Part shown: one piece after another, positions 46,139 through 57,446 of the stretch
How positions within the stretch are numbered: the stretch's first letter is position 1
How the letters are laid out: every line of letters starts with the position of its first letter
NCBI RefSeq assembly: GCF_002865645.1
Contig: NW_020194631.1
Span: forward strand, 1-64,000
Reading direction: 5' to 3'
Length of the DNA stretch: 64,000 bases
From: Hyaloscypha bicolor E
Taxonomy: Eukaryota; Ascomycota; Leotiomycetes; Helotiales; Hyaloscyphaceae
Translations under genes and position numbers: made by a program
Notes under the pieces: model-generated
Database searches by the model: none
The model's input: only the letters and a program-made list of their open reading frames with translations
What the model was told of the DNA's origin: nothing

Positions 46139-46668
46139 CGTCGTGAACAAGAGATTTCAAGTCATGAACCTGAGGCGGAGAAACACAACAAAACGGAGGA
46201 GAACGAAGGAGTTTCTGAACAATGATGGTTGCCTGCCTCGCCTTGCCGTCCCATCACCTCGTGATAAGGGTCAGTCATGTGGTCATGTGGTACAAGCACA
46301 TTTACACAGATGGAAGGTCCGTAAGATCGGCCAGAAGTTGTGCTCTGGAGTGAGTGGAGAAGCGGCCGAGCTGCAGGGCTGGAAGCCTGGAGCAACCAAT
46401 TGGCGACACGCCGACAAACGAGATTTCTGTGCCACATTGGTGCCAATCCAATCTCTTTTCGAAACATCAGATGTCACGTCTCCTTCAATCTATCTCGACT
46501 TCATTTCTGTCACACTCGGATCAGAACGAAAAGCTACTGTGCTTGCAACCTACTGTTTCTCGATTCGGATAGATCAACCGAATTACCCAGCCTGAAGAAC
46601 TTTAGACGTTGAGTTTTCGTCAAATCATGATTTCGTCAGGAGTCTCATGCACCATCAATCAACACCAA
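46139..46668. other. Intergenic
   Basis: Upstream of the caspase-like gene and downstream of the peroxygenase relic. Overlapping frames of 90-150 codons occur on both strands; none shows a motif. Confidence 0.45.
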
Positions 46669-47739
46669 TCAACTCCTTTTCGCATCGCCTAAGCAAAGAA
46701 TTTCGGCAGTGACGTCCCCGCTGCTGTATGGTGAGACGCGGTTTGTCCAATTTGGTGAAATCCGCACAGCATCTTTGAAGGCGTAGCATCCGTCCGATTG
46801 CTTTTCGGCACTGAAGAAAGAAGAGATGGTCGCTTCATTAGGGATGTAGTCGGGTCCGGACGGCATGAACTCGTAAAGGAAGGAAGAAGCACCGAAGAGG
46901 AGCAGGGATAGAGGACCGAAGTAGAACTTTGGGTTGTCCTTCAAGCTCTGTTGATACCGTTGGTATCGATATTTGGCCAGCACATCTCGATTGTAGAGAC
47001 CGCCAGTTGTCTCAGTCATCCTCCTGAAGAGGGTGCTGTTGAAGGAAAAGTTGTTGCCATTACCCAGGAAGTAATCGTCGCGAGTGAGCGATGTGTAAGC
47101 CTCGATCTTGTTGTGACCCTCCAGGCCAGGCTCACTCCCCGTTGGGGCTGGGTTGAAGGACGCTTGGGTGGTAGCATTACAGCCGATGGACAGTCTCTCC
47201 GTTTTCAAATCACCATCAGTGAGAGTCAAACCAAGCAGAGCAAGGAGGGTTGCGAGGCCGTATCCGACGCTGTACAAATTTTGTTGGGCGTCAAGTTCGT
47301 TGAAGGCTGGTTATACCGTCATGTGCGAGGAAGTAATAATTTGCGGCGCCATTCAGTCCGGGACAGTGACCACGGATGTCATTAGGTCCAGGAGTGACGA
47401 AGTAATGTGCCGCGCCCTCGGGGGTCGGTACTTGATAGCTACCCTTGCCGTTGCCTTACTATCCGTTTTTGGCACCGTTGTATGGATACTGTTCTGCTAT
47501 CAGTGCTCGAACATTAGGGCTCTATGTGGATTTCTTGCTTGATTAGCGATGCCTGGGGCTGCGACATGGTTGGGATTGTTGGGGCAAGTTAATGGTCACC
47601 CCGGATTACTACCCCCAGATTGCTGGCGTTTAGGTCGGCTACGAAGAAGCGTCGAATCGATACCAGGCATATTGGTCACGAAAGGGAATGCTGTGACGGT
47701 CTCAGTCCCGAGAGCAGCTGCAATCAAAGAGTACTTCAT
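46669..47739 (-). pseudogene. Heme-thiolate peroxidase / unspecific peroxygenase relic
   Basis: The ATG at 47739 begins a secretion signal (MKYSLIAAALGTETVTAFPF) and a short pro-region, then a TGA follows. Blocks CPNNPNHVAAPG, DIRGHCPGLNGAANYYFLAH and FNELDAQQNLYSVGYGLATL fall in different frames. From about 47275 to 46669 one frame is open: LLALLGLTLTDGDLKTERLS, GLEGHNKIEAYTSLTRDDYF, MTETTGGLYN, YRYQRYQQSL, NPKFYFGPLSLLLFGASSFL. The family has PCP at the heme-ligand position; here His precedes the Cys. Several frameshifts and stops in the N-terminal half make it a pseudogene of a secreted oxidative enzyme. Confidence 0.82.
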
Positions 47740-49133
47740 GTTGAGAGATTTGTGTGATGGATACAGGCACTCAAAAGATGTTGCTTACAGGGTGGAGAGC
47801 TGGAACAGAGGAGATTTCCAACCTTTATATATCAAAAGGAGCCATACGGCCCAGTACCGGAGAGGAATTACCGAACCATGGCAGCTTCCCCACAAGATCC
47901 TAAGTGCCAGGACCACCTACGCATGTGGATATTGTGGGATTTGCCTTCCTCAGCCAACACTACACTTGCCTATTGTCTGATATTTCTTACTCCATATTGA
48001 CCCCCATCTCCAAGTCGGAGAAAGGCAACGATGGTCGCACCGGTGAGATTGGCTGCAGCTTCTTTCCGTCCGCTTGGTACAATAGAAGCCACAGACGTTG
48101 GGAGGCACTATGGCTTCTGACGGGGCACCGAGCGGAAACCTTTAGGAGTCTTCCACGAATCAAAAGAAGAGCAATAGTCAGAAGGTTTCATTAGGTCTTG
48201 AAAGAGGGGCATCGTGCTTGGTGATCGACAACATCCGCAAGCGCATTTCACTTACTTCCTCTAGTCATGGAGCACCGTGTTCAGCCAATGAGGTCGAAGA
48301 TGGTTTCAATGGGACTGAGGTATCATTTCCCTCGATGGCTTGGGCACCACTTGCTAGACTGCGCACCGCTTCGGAAGAAGCCCTCTATTGCCAGCAGGGT
48401 CCTTTCCAAAATCCAACAAGGTCCCATCCAAGTCTGGCCCTGTATCTGCCGTCAGAGGACAAAAGGGAAGTGCGAGGCAGCACTGATGAAGCCCGTAAGA
48501 GAAACACAAGCCTCTTTAATCTTCGGCTTCACAAAACAACATTCGTCATGAGTTCTCCAGCCACTCAACCACGGAGAAAGGACGCCTCCTACCTAGTTGC
48601 AGTTGCCGGACAGCAACTGATACCAAGAAATTTGTATCTTCAACTATGTCGGGGTCCACAGTTCACCGATGCACTTGGCCTGTCCTTACACCTTGACCTC
48701 TTCTTCGCCATATGGACTTTGAGAGTTTAACTATTCAAACAAATCCAGAGCAGATATTTGGATACCGTTCTCTCCCACTTCGTGGCTGCCTCAATTATAT
48801 GGTTCTCGAGCTTCCACGATGACTCCTCAAGCTACAAGATACAGTGGCTTATGCATTTTATCAAGTAATGGTCCGCATGCGAGCGGCCTCGAGTTCGGAG
48901 ATCATATTTTCAACGAATCAACTTCAATATAATTCTGAAGGATGGGAGAAACGAGGGGCTATGCAAAGCATACTGATGGGGTTAGAAGTGCCTCCAAAGC
49001 CAAAGTCCAACCTCAACAAACAGATCTGAGATCATGTGCTTTCCTTCCGCCAGAGCCTGTCCCGCCTCTGCGAATCTCAGTTGTGCATGCATTTCAGCTT
49101 AATGCACACTTTTTGCTTTGCATGATTTGAGTT
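47740..49133. other. Gene-poor stretch, nothing identified
   Basis: The largest frame is 170 codons on the plus strand at 48218-48730. A phrase PCICRQRTKGKCEAA in another plus frame near 48450 faintly recalls a Zn2Cys6 cluster, but its cysteine spacing is wrong. No RNA gene or repeat was recognised. Confidence 0.4.
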
Positions 49134-50233
49134 TCAGATGAGATATTCTGGTGTCATCCGGAGATTCCCCCCTTGAGGTCTAAACGCCACAGCACTTCCT
49201 TTCCTCAATAACTCACGCGAGATGACGTTCTGATCTCCAGGATCTGTCGACCGCATGACAAGTTTTAGTGGACAAGCTCCTATCTTTCTATTCTTAACGG
49301 CACCAACTACGATGGCTCGGAATTGGTTCGATGAAGATCGCCTTACAAAGTAAAAGACTGCAAATAGTTCTTCGAAATCAAGGCCATGGGTTTCTAGAAT
49401 CCTACTAGGGCGAGTGTGACCTCTTATCTGTGGCAAGCGGGATATTAGGGGGAGGAGTAGAGTACTCTCTCAATCTCGGGCTACCAACTCAGCAGTGCAC
49501 GGAAATAATTCCTCGCCGTCTCTTGCAAGACAAAACAGACTGATCAAGTTTACGTTCATCGAGACTTTTTCGCGGGCACCGGAGTTCATGTCGCAGAGGC
49601 AAAATTTTTCATTTACGGTCGTTAAACATTCCTCAAGTCCCAAATTTCTTCCTAATAAGAGGCGAGTCCTCATCATCAGTTGCATAGCCAACAATATCCG
49701 AATCCGAGTCCTTCTCCAACCCTCCTTCGGCGGCAACATATGTTGTCGGTAGATGCCTCAATGCTTTCAAGTCCGTCCCCTCTCCTAAAGCCTGATCACC
49801 TTGCTCTCGATACCATTGCAACGTATCTCCAGTAGCTGAACCTTCCAGAAACGCAGAATCGAGCTCTGGATCGTACAGTTGTCCCTGCTCTTGGTCTCCT
49901 TTCTCTGGGTACTCCATAGCGGCTTGTGCTTCAAAGAAGAAGGCCTCCAATTGCGTGGAAATGTTCTTGGTTCGTTATTGGTTGATTGCTGTTCAAATAT
50001 TCTTCCATGTTAATCAACCTCTGCTCGACACCGCTCAACACTCGATCTAGGTCTCCCAATGTCATTTTGACGTGGTTTAATGCTCTCTCGACATCGTTGA
50101 GCATATTTCCAAGGTTCTTCGTTGGAGATCCAGTCTTCGATTCCGGACTTGGAGAATCAGTAACGCTTAGGTTTGTCTCCGGTTCGTTTATCCAAATGGG
50201 TTTATGCGGATTCTGAGAATTGTATTGCCACAT
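49134..50233 (-). pseudogene. Unassigned gene, apparently frameshifted
   Basis: An ATG at 50233 opens a frame starting MWQYNSQNPHKPIWINEPE with a helical LGNMLNDVERALNHVKMTLG segment. Just after it ends (49931) another frame continues with acidic coding-like sequence (MEYPEKGDQEQG, SDIVGYATDDEDSP) to 49633. Further downstream, blocks CLTTVNEKFCLCDMNSGARE, then FEELFAVFYFVRRSSSNQFR and KIGACPLKLVMRSTDPGDQN to 49134 also look coding. No introns join these well. A split or decayed gene is likelier than three small ones; the family is unknown. Confidence 0.38.
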
Positions 50234-50500
50234 TTCGTTGAAGCGAAATAATTAATTCTAGTATGCAAATATCTTCATGTGGTGGCTTGGGATTTGAATG
50301 GGAGAGCTCTTTGTTCCTTTCATCCCACCACAGAGATGAACATGTTGCGCCGTGTCCGTTTTCGGAAGCCGAAGGCCTTGGAATGTGAGACCTCGCAAAG
50401 CGTCTACGCCACTTCTCTCCTAAATACGCCATTTAAAAAACCGTGATTCAACATATCACGGCCTTCTATCCCACATCCCACGCCAATATACACCCATTCC

Positions 50501-51226
50501 TCAAAGCTCTTTCACCTCCGTCTGCCCACCCATCGTCAAGCTCAAATAAACCCCCCACCCAAGCCCTGCTAAGGACCCCAAAAGGTTCCTCCCCTCCACA
50601 CTCTTCACTACCGAAAACCCCACCAAACTAACCAACGGCCATAATTTCCACCCCGCAAGCATGAGTCCCCAATACTGACTTCTCGCCTCGGCCCAGGCAT
50701 CTGCATACCCCATCCTATTAAACCCCGCAAACGCCAGCGAAAACATCAACGTATTGGCAGAAGCAGATATCGTCTGGTCGAGGATGACCTTTATGATGAG
50801 ATTGCGGATCGAGAGCCGTTCTTCAGTGATTTCGTGGGTCTTCTCTTCGCGGTCGAGCTCGGCTTCGTTGGATTTTGAAGCAGCGTCGATCGCGGACTTG
50901 GACGGGCTCGCGTAGGTTGAGGGGAAGGAGGATTCGAGGAAGTATTGCCTGGGAGTTGTTAGTTAGGGAGTAATGGTGGGCGAGGAACGGGGAAGGTACC
51001 ACATCATATTTGGGGGCGTGCTGAGGATTGTGTAAAGGACAAATTGGAAAATGGGTTTGAAATCTGTCACAAAAGATTTCTGGAGGTTTATCAGCGTCTG
51101 CGATGGTGCTTTGGGGAAGGGGGAGCACACATCGTTCCTGTATGCTGTGAGGAATTGGGCGATGATGTTGCTTGTCGCACTCAGCACACAGGCTTGAATT
51201 GTCCCACTGATGATCGGTGAAGACAT
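50501..51226 (-). CDS. Mpv17/PMP22-family membrane protein
   Basis: Exons on the minus strand are 51000-51226 and 50501-50948, joined in a Trp codon over a 51-bp intron, giving 224 residues. Hydrophobic segments lie near residues 10-30, 60-80, 140-155, 170-185 and 195-215. The C-terminal part MLAGWKLWPLVSLVGFSVV, then WGVYLSL, is the W-x-x-WP...W-x-x-YLS pattern of the family, which sits in peroxisomal or inner mitochondrial membranes and forms small pores. A charged loop of about 40 residues separates the halves. Compared with typical members the central region is somewhat diverged. Confidence 0.8.
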
Positions 51227-51836
51227 GTTGAAGGTCCGTTATCTTCCTGGGGACCTTCTGGCAAGGAGTAGAGGAACAATTGAGGTGGGAGCTGGAAGGC
51301 AGTTATTGAGTACAGACGTCGGATAGAAGTGGGAGGTCTTGCGCACGGATCACAGGCTTCAGTGACGTAGCGTGTGGACAGGGGTCTGCTTCGGGGAGCT
51401 TCTTCAGAGGCTTGCGTAACACCAAAACAACGGAAAAGAAAATGGGTTTATTTCAGAAGAACCCGGTGTTCTTTGAGGGTAATGTTGAAGGGTTTTAAGG
51501 TGATGAATGGAAGTCTAAGGGCGGCACCAAAATTCGATTTGAGATTAAAGAGATGTTCACTTATTCATGAAATAGAGACAAATTATGATCTCCCGCAGCA
51601 TTTTTTCCCTATCTCTCTCTAAACACTAGTAAAAGTGCAACAACAGAGGTGCACCTGCCAAAGGCCAATGGCAACGCTTCCAGAAGACCTCTCGATCGAG
51701 TCAAAGTGCAGAAGCAAGCCAAAAGAACATAATTGATCCATCGGAACCTCCAGTCTTGCGGGTGGTTTGGGCAACAATGTTGTCTGGGCCAAAAGAAGCA
51801 GCCGGAGAGAGTGACTTTCGTCCAGCTTCCCCATCA
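51227..51836. other. Intergenic
   Basis: Nothing recognisable; small plus-strand frames at 51374-51622 and 51756 onward lie opposite or beside other genes. Confidence 0.45.
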
Positions 51837-52349
51837 TCAATGGTTATGTCCCTTGCAACCATGTTGCTTGCATTTACAACCCACGTGATAGTTCAAGAAG
51901 CGGAGCGTAATGCTGCCATCCTTCTTGACTATCTTCTCGATCTCCTTGGGCTCCTCTCCCTTGGCTGCACTCTTGGCTTCCACCGCCTTCCAAAAGCGAG
52001 TACTGGCCTCCCGAATGAATTGAGCAGGATTGGACATCGCGAAGACGAGGTTCAGTTCAACGTCCTGGCCGTCACGCTTGTAGACTCCTTCAGCATGTTG
52101 GATGCTAGCCTCATTGAGGAGGAAGTCACGCTTTGTGTAAGTGGTTTGAGGAACGGGGATCTTGGATTATTGCGGAGGCTCATCGGGCTTAGTGTTAAGC
52201 GGTGCAAGGTTGACTGCAGCAGGCTTTCAACGCCTTTCGGTTTGGTTGGTTTTTGACGGAGGGCCCATAGAATCATCAGAGGCAGGAGTTGATGCTCCAC
52301 TGTCGGTACCCAAAGTGAGATTCGAGAGCACCGATGCCAGCGCTGCCAT
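51837..52349 (-). pseudogene. Unassigned small protein with two nonsense codons
   Basis: From ATG 52349 one minus-strand frame reads MAALASVLSNLTLGTDSGAS, meets TGA, continues AAVNLAPLNTKPDEPPQ, meets TAA, and then stays open to 51837. That last part includes KRDFLLNEASIQHAEGVYKR, DVELNLVFAMSNPAQFIREA, KDGSITLRFLNYHV and a Cys/His end (GCKCKQHGCKGHNH). The frame is never lost, so the two stops look like single C-to-T changes of CGA and CAA. Intron solutions that remove both stops did not keep the phase. No family was recognised. Confidence 0.55.
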
Positions 52350-54987
52350 CTTGAACTGTAGTTGAGATCTTGCGGCGAGGTGGAGAGCTGGTGGTGTAAT
52401 TTTTGTTCGTGATCGCTTTAACGTTGATAGTTGAAAGACGGAGTTGTATGAGCAGAGTGCTGAATGTATAGACGAATTGAGAAAAGCTTGGTAGTAAATA
52501 AATAAACTTACAAAAGTACGGATGAATAGTATCGCTCAATTTACTCTGGACTAACCAGCGGTGCTTTGAAAGCAGTTTCATTGGTCAAGTGGTCAAGTGA
52601 TATCAAAGTTACCTAGGCATTATGATATGACTTCAAGTCCGGGTACACGTATTCATAAGAGATGAAGTTCGGGGTTTTAGATCGATCATCTACGATAATA
52701 AACTCAATTTGGGGAGACCTTCCCTTCTTGTGGCAATCTTCTCTGATTTGTGCATGAAGACACGCCACCCTGACCATGAAATTCAAGATCCGAAAAAGCC
52801 TTAGGAATCTCTAACGACGACGATTTTTAATTAAAAAGATAGAAAAGCAAGCTGAGAATAGATTGAAGATTTCCGGAGTATTAAGTACCCCGCGTAGGCC
52901 TGGTATCCCGCGTGTATATGCTTGCTTAGAAAGTTGCCTCCCGTTCGATACTATCAACAGATTTAGGAGTTCGGAGGTAGAAGAAGTAATCTTAAAGAAT
53001 TTTGACAGCTGAATGATGTTGTTTGGAGGACCCCAGGCTTGAAGTTCTTTACTTGAAACCAAAATTAGACGGAGAAAGGAAGGTTTCGACAGCTAAGAGA
53101 ACTGTAAAAGCAAGAGACCAGAGAGAATCCAGTACCAAAGATCAGAAAAGAAGACCGAATAAACAGAATCGCATCAAGCAAATGCTACTTGTGAGTGAGA
53201 TGGAAGCAAAGCAGGGCCTGGCCACAAACGCTTGCTAGCGTCTAGGGCTCTCTGTACGAACCATGAGCTCAAATTCGGGAAAGATGATAGACAGTTCAGT
53301 TTGAATGCAAACATCGAAAGAGGGGTTTGAATGTGGAATCACAGTGGGGTAGAAAAGTGAAAATGAATTCTGGAGAAAGTGCCAAATATAGAACATCATG
53401 TGTAGAACACTCTAAATTCAACGCGACGACGCGTCTCGCTTAACTCAATTTACCCCTGAATTTGTTCTCATCCTCATCACCCAAGACTACATTCAATTCA
53501 ACATCCAATTCCTTGACAACGACTTTTCCGCACGATATCTGCCGTTCCAATATCCAATGTCTGCTCAACAGCCAGCATCGAGAATGCCAACTCCCTGCAA
53601 GAGCTTATTCAAGCCCCATCGACGCTGCTGAATTCCTCTAGCCTTGATCGAGAGGCTCCGCAATGATGTCGCGCAACTTCGAGCTGCGAACGCCACGCTT
53701 TCCTCCGGGTACGCGCGATCTCGTATTCCTTCGCCATCTGGATGTCTCGCCCCCTGTGGTGCATCTTTTCTCTACCAAATGTTCCAAGACCTCTGTTCCT
53801 AGTCGAGCAATGCTGAATCGACATTGTGCAGGTTCGGTCGTCTACACGACAACTCTGGTGCAAGATTTTGTCTATTTACGAAGCTGTTAACAGGAAATGG
53901 CCGCTTTATATGGGATTTTACTCTCACCACTCATATACATATTCTCTGGGAGAACAAAGTTAGTGTAAGCAAAATCAACCCTATCATGCAGTCCTGCAGA
54001 GAGGTTCGAGATCAAGGCGTGAAACTCTGAATGTCGTATTATGAGTTGGATTCGATGGCGGAAACAAAGAACGACGCCCCAAAGAATTACATTAGCATGG
54101 AAATCGATGCCATGTGGGTGGAGGTTGGTTTTCTGCCGGCATGTCTGACTATCTTCTGTGGTACCTGCAACTCGACATGGGGCTGCGGATGCCAATGCGA
54201 GGTCGCTCCCAAGTTGGGTGGTGTTGCCCTTCATCATTCGGTTTGGAAAGATCCGTTGAATAGGCCGAACACCACTGCAGCAGAGAACGTGGGGATGACC
54301 GATGTATTGCGCATCACTGAAGCCAAAGAACTGGCCATTGTGGTCAGAGATCTTTTGCCCACGGACGATCGTGATGTGATTCTCCTCAAGCCCCGGTCTC
54401 TGCCCTGGCAAATGCTTCCTAAATTGGCGCTCGGCCACTCTTAGGAACGTGGCCAAGACCTACAACCTCTGAGTCTTGGGGTTGGGCAGGGAAGCGATCG
54501 GAAGGGAGTCTAAATGACTTTAGGGACGAGCGAACCGAGGAGAGAAAGATAGAGATAAAAGGTGCGGAAGGCCATGTACTTTTCAGAGCTAATGATGGTT
54601 GTAGCTGCTGGCCGAGCTGTGAGTGGGACGATTTCTTTGACATTACTGAGTGGACAGTTGCCAAGGTCACATACCTCGAGTCATTTTCCAACATCGAGAT
54701 TGGCTTCACCTGGACCGTTCTTATTAGTGTCTTGGGAGATTGGATCCATCGAGTTTGGGTACTGTTGAAAAGCCAGAAGTGGGATCTGTTCCATCCTCAT
54801 ACGTTATGAGTTGTGGATTGAGAGGGTCTTTGGACAAGGGAGGAAGTCCCCAAACTTGCCGAATGGCTGAAATGTGGAGTATTGTTACAATTCGTTGATT
54901 TACTGCAACATGACGCGAATCTCCTTCAAGTGTGCCTACACTACGTGAACCCCAGCGCTTCCAGATCGCCTCTTGAGTTGGACGCTG
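52350..54987. other. Gene-poor stretch, no confident gene
   Basis: Overlapping frames of 137 codons (plus, 54031-54444) and 189 codons (minus, 53887-54456) cover the same DNA, and neither shows a motif. Near 53640-53700 a plus-strand reading LALIERLRNDVAQLRAANAT looks like a leucine-zipper-type helix, but no basic region or continuing frame was found. Confidence 0.4.
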
Positions 54988-55500
54988 CTAACGGCCAAAT
55001 CCCAAACAACCTAAGTCCTGTAAATGTGGGAATAAGGTCATGGGTCCCCTGCGAGGCATTAGCATTTTGGTCGTGTGTGGAAAAGGAACATACTCGAGCA
55101 ACCTACTGAAGGGACTGGCGTAATGAACCAGGTGCCAAAACTTTGGAGGTTGTAAAAGAGGCTGGAGTCCACAAAAGAGTGCTACAAATGCAAAGGCCAT
55201 AGGGATAAGAAGTCCTGCTCTATGGGAATTGGGTGCGAATGCTGCGAGGAGTTGTCCAAAGGACGAGGCACACGTATCGAACATCACCTGTCAAAAGTCA
55301 GCAATATTCCACCATGAAGCAGGAAGGTGGACAAAAAGAATCCGATGATATACTCCTTTCTTGCTGAATCGGTCATGCTCTGCCAGAATCCAGCAGTGAA
55401 GTACCGGAGAGGGAAAAACAGTGTTCCGGTCATGATATTGGTGCAGATCTCTGCCGTGACAATGTTCCTCCCCTGCATGTGACAACTGGCTCAAGTTGCT
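54988..55500 (-). pseudogene. PDR-type ABC transporter fragment
   Basis: On the minus strand, VTAEICTNIMTGTLFFPLRY followed by TAGFWQ, and then in another frame DTCASSFGQLLAAFAPNSHR, AGLLIPMAFAFVALFCGLQP and PPKFWHLVHYASPFSRLLEY, match the second transmembrane half of pleiotropic-drug-resistance transporters. No nucleotide-binding domain (Walker A, signature) was found on either side, and frames break between blocks. It is an isolated C-terminal remnant. Confidence 0.62.
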
Positions 55501-55872
55501 TTTGGGAATACATTGATACTGCACTTTTAGTTGCGCATCTGGAGTTTATTAGAAGTTGGGCTCGGTCTGCAGTTTCTGACTTTAGGATGAATTCTGATCG
55601 AACTATATTTGCATTGTCCAAGAGGAAAAGGGATGATTACGTGCTTCAAAGGTGCGTTCCATCTTTTTCCCTTGTTGCTCCTGGAGCACTGAACGGCTTC
55701 TTGATATTTATCGAGGAAGTTTGCGATGATTAGAATATAGGTTTCAGAAAGCGACGGGCATAAGATAACCTTCATCAGATCAAATGTGGCAGGAGAATGA
55801 AATTAAACCTTCCTAAGCCTCGAGATATTACTACCATTTAACATCTTTTCCGCTTAATCTCCCGATCTTTAT
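55501..55872. other. Intergenic
   Basis: The downstream flank of the acid phosphatase gene. A minus-strand frame at 55527-55775 might hold more of the transporter relic, but no motif supports that. Confidence 0.4.
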
Positions 55873-57446
55873 TTACATGATAAAAGCAGATACAATACCA
55901 GCCAATCCAAGTAAGAGAGCACAGCTGGAACCTATATTTATGTTTGCCGCAGAAGGCTTCGTCGATGAGGAAGGGCTTGAGGTTGATGAAGTGGAGCTTC
56001 CAGTTCCGCTTGCTGTACTCGATGGCGAAGTGCCAGCGGAAACGCTCGAGTTAGCTAATGGATAAACATTGGTGTAATCGAACGACCCATCACTCTTGCC
56101 CCAGGTAGAGACAACGCTTGCTAGGACAGAGCCCGTGGCACATTTCGCATTAGTGGCTGGCACAGGCCAGACAGGCACCCATTGAGAATCGGAAAGCGGC
56201 CCTGGGTACGAAGCGTTGAAGAAAAGGTCCTTGGTGTCGACTTTCTGGTTGGTGTATCCCGTCTTGTTGGCCACGAGGGCGAGGACGTTGGCGTTACAGT
56301 CCCAGCGCCCCAAGGACGGGAGGCCCCAGTTTAGCTCTACCGTAGAGAGCATGCTGTAGTGGTTGTAGAAGGTGTCGTCGGTTGTGTTTTCGTGTCCCGC
56401 AATCGCTCCGCCGAGAAGTACAGTCTGCGAGGTAAAGAAGTCAGCAATTGGCTACTCGAGCATGGTTCAGAGAAAAGCTCCAGAGAGTCTCAATGAGGAA
56501 ATATCATGCGGCTTCCACTTACAAAAACTTTATTGCTTTCTGGATATGTATCGTCCTCATCAAAGGTGAGTACAACAAGTGTGTTGTTCATGAAATAAGG
56601 ATTCTTCAGCAGAGGCTCAAGGAAGGTCCTCGCCCAGATCGAGGCGAAGGTGATGGTTGTATCATGGCCATCGTTTGTCATATTTGGGGTCATGAACGAC
56701 CATTGTGGCAGAGTTTGGGCCTTCAAATCCGAGTCGAAAGAGGTGAAATTCTTGATCAGAGGAAGACGGGTGGCATTGGAAGTGACCGAGTCGAAGATGA
56801 TCAAAGGGTTGTGCTTTCGGACATAGTCATTACGTGAGGTATTTTGCTGGTTAGTGAAGTTGAATCCCAAGAATCCAGGGTATGGCATGTCTTCTTGATA
56901 CTCTCCCCAAGAAATGCCCTTGGTATCTAGCAGATCCACGACCGTAGAAACGTTCTTAGCCACACGATTGAAGTCGTCGTTTTCCATTCCAAAATCGTCG
57001 CCTCCAACTACGGCGATATAGTTACTAAGGAAGGACATTAGACTTGCGCAAATACCCTGAGTGTTTTGGCAAATAAACTTACGGCTCGGAAGGATGGGTC
57101 ACAGCCCAGTAATTTGTAAGAAGAATGCCTTGGCTTTGTAGCCACTGCATGTTTGGGTCAGCCGCAGCCTTGTCGTAGTCCTGAACTCCACGATTAGCAT
57201 TTGGCTGCAGAAGAGGAGGCAGACTTGACCGACTGTATTCTCGAGCCAGATTTGAATAATTCTATTAAATGCTTTGCCCTGGACATTGGAGGTAGGAGAC
57301 GCTGGCATAACAGTAGCCTGTGCAGCACGGATATCTGTCAGAGCTGGCTGGATCGTTGAAAATGGTGGCTTCGTGGGATAGCTCGACGTAGCAGCGAAGG
57401 TGACGTGAGCCACCAAGGGCAGAGCAAATATGATCGAAAATACCAT
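55873..57446 (-). CDS. Secreted, GPI-type acid phosphatase (phosphoesterase family)
   Basis: Exons on the minus strand are 57234-57446, 57083-57180, 56523-57024 and 55873-56424, giving 454 residues with introns of 53, 58 and 98 bp. Residues 1-19 form a signal peptide. The phosphoesterase (PF04185-type) core has IQIWLENTDYDKA, SQGILLTNYWAVTHPSEPNY, AVVGGDDFGMENDDF, NPLIIFDSVTSN, VVLTFDEDD with acidic metal ligands, and VLLGGAIAGHENTTDDTFYNHYS. A Ser/Thr-rich stalk and hydrophobic C terminus (ALLLGLAGIVSAFIM) suggest a GPI anchor at the cell surface. Phosphate repression is usual for the family but not shown by the sequence. Confidence 0.92.

Noticed and set aside
48267..48551. Possible Zn2Cys6 DNA-binding cluster (CICRQRTKGKC)
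   Set aside because: The first two cysteines are one residue apart instead of two and no later cysteines follow; no full domain.
53887..54456. Opposed 189- and 137-codon frames
   Set aside because: Neither strand shows a family motif or splice-supported extension, so no coding call can be supported.
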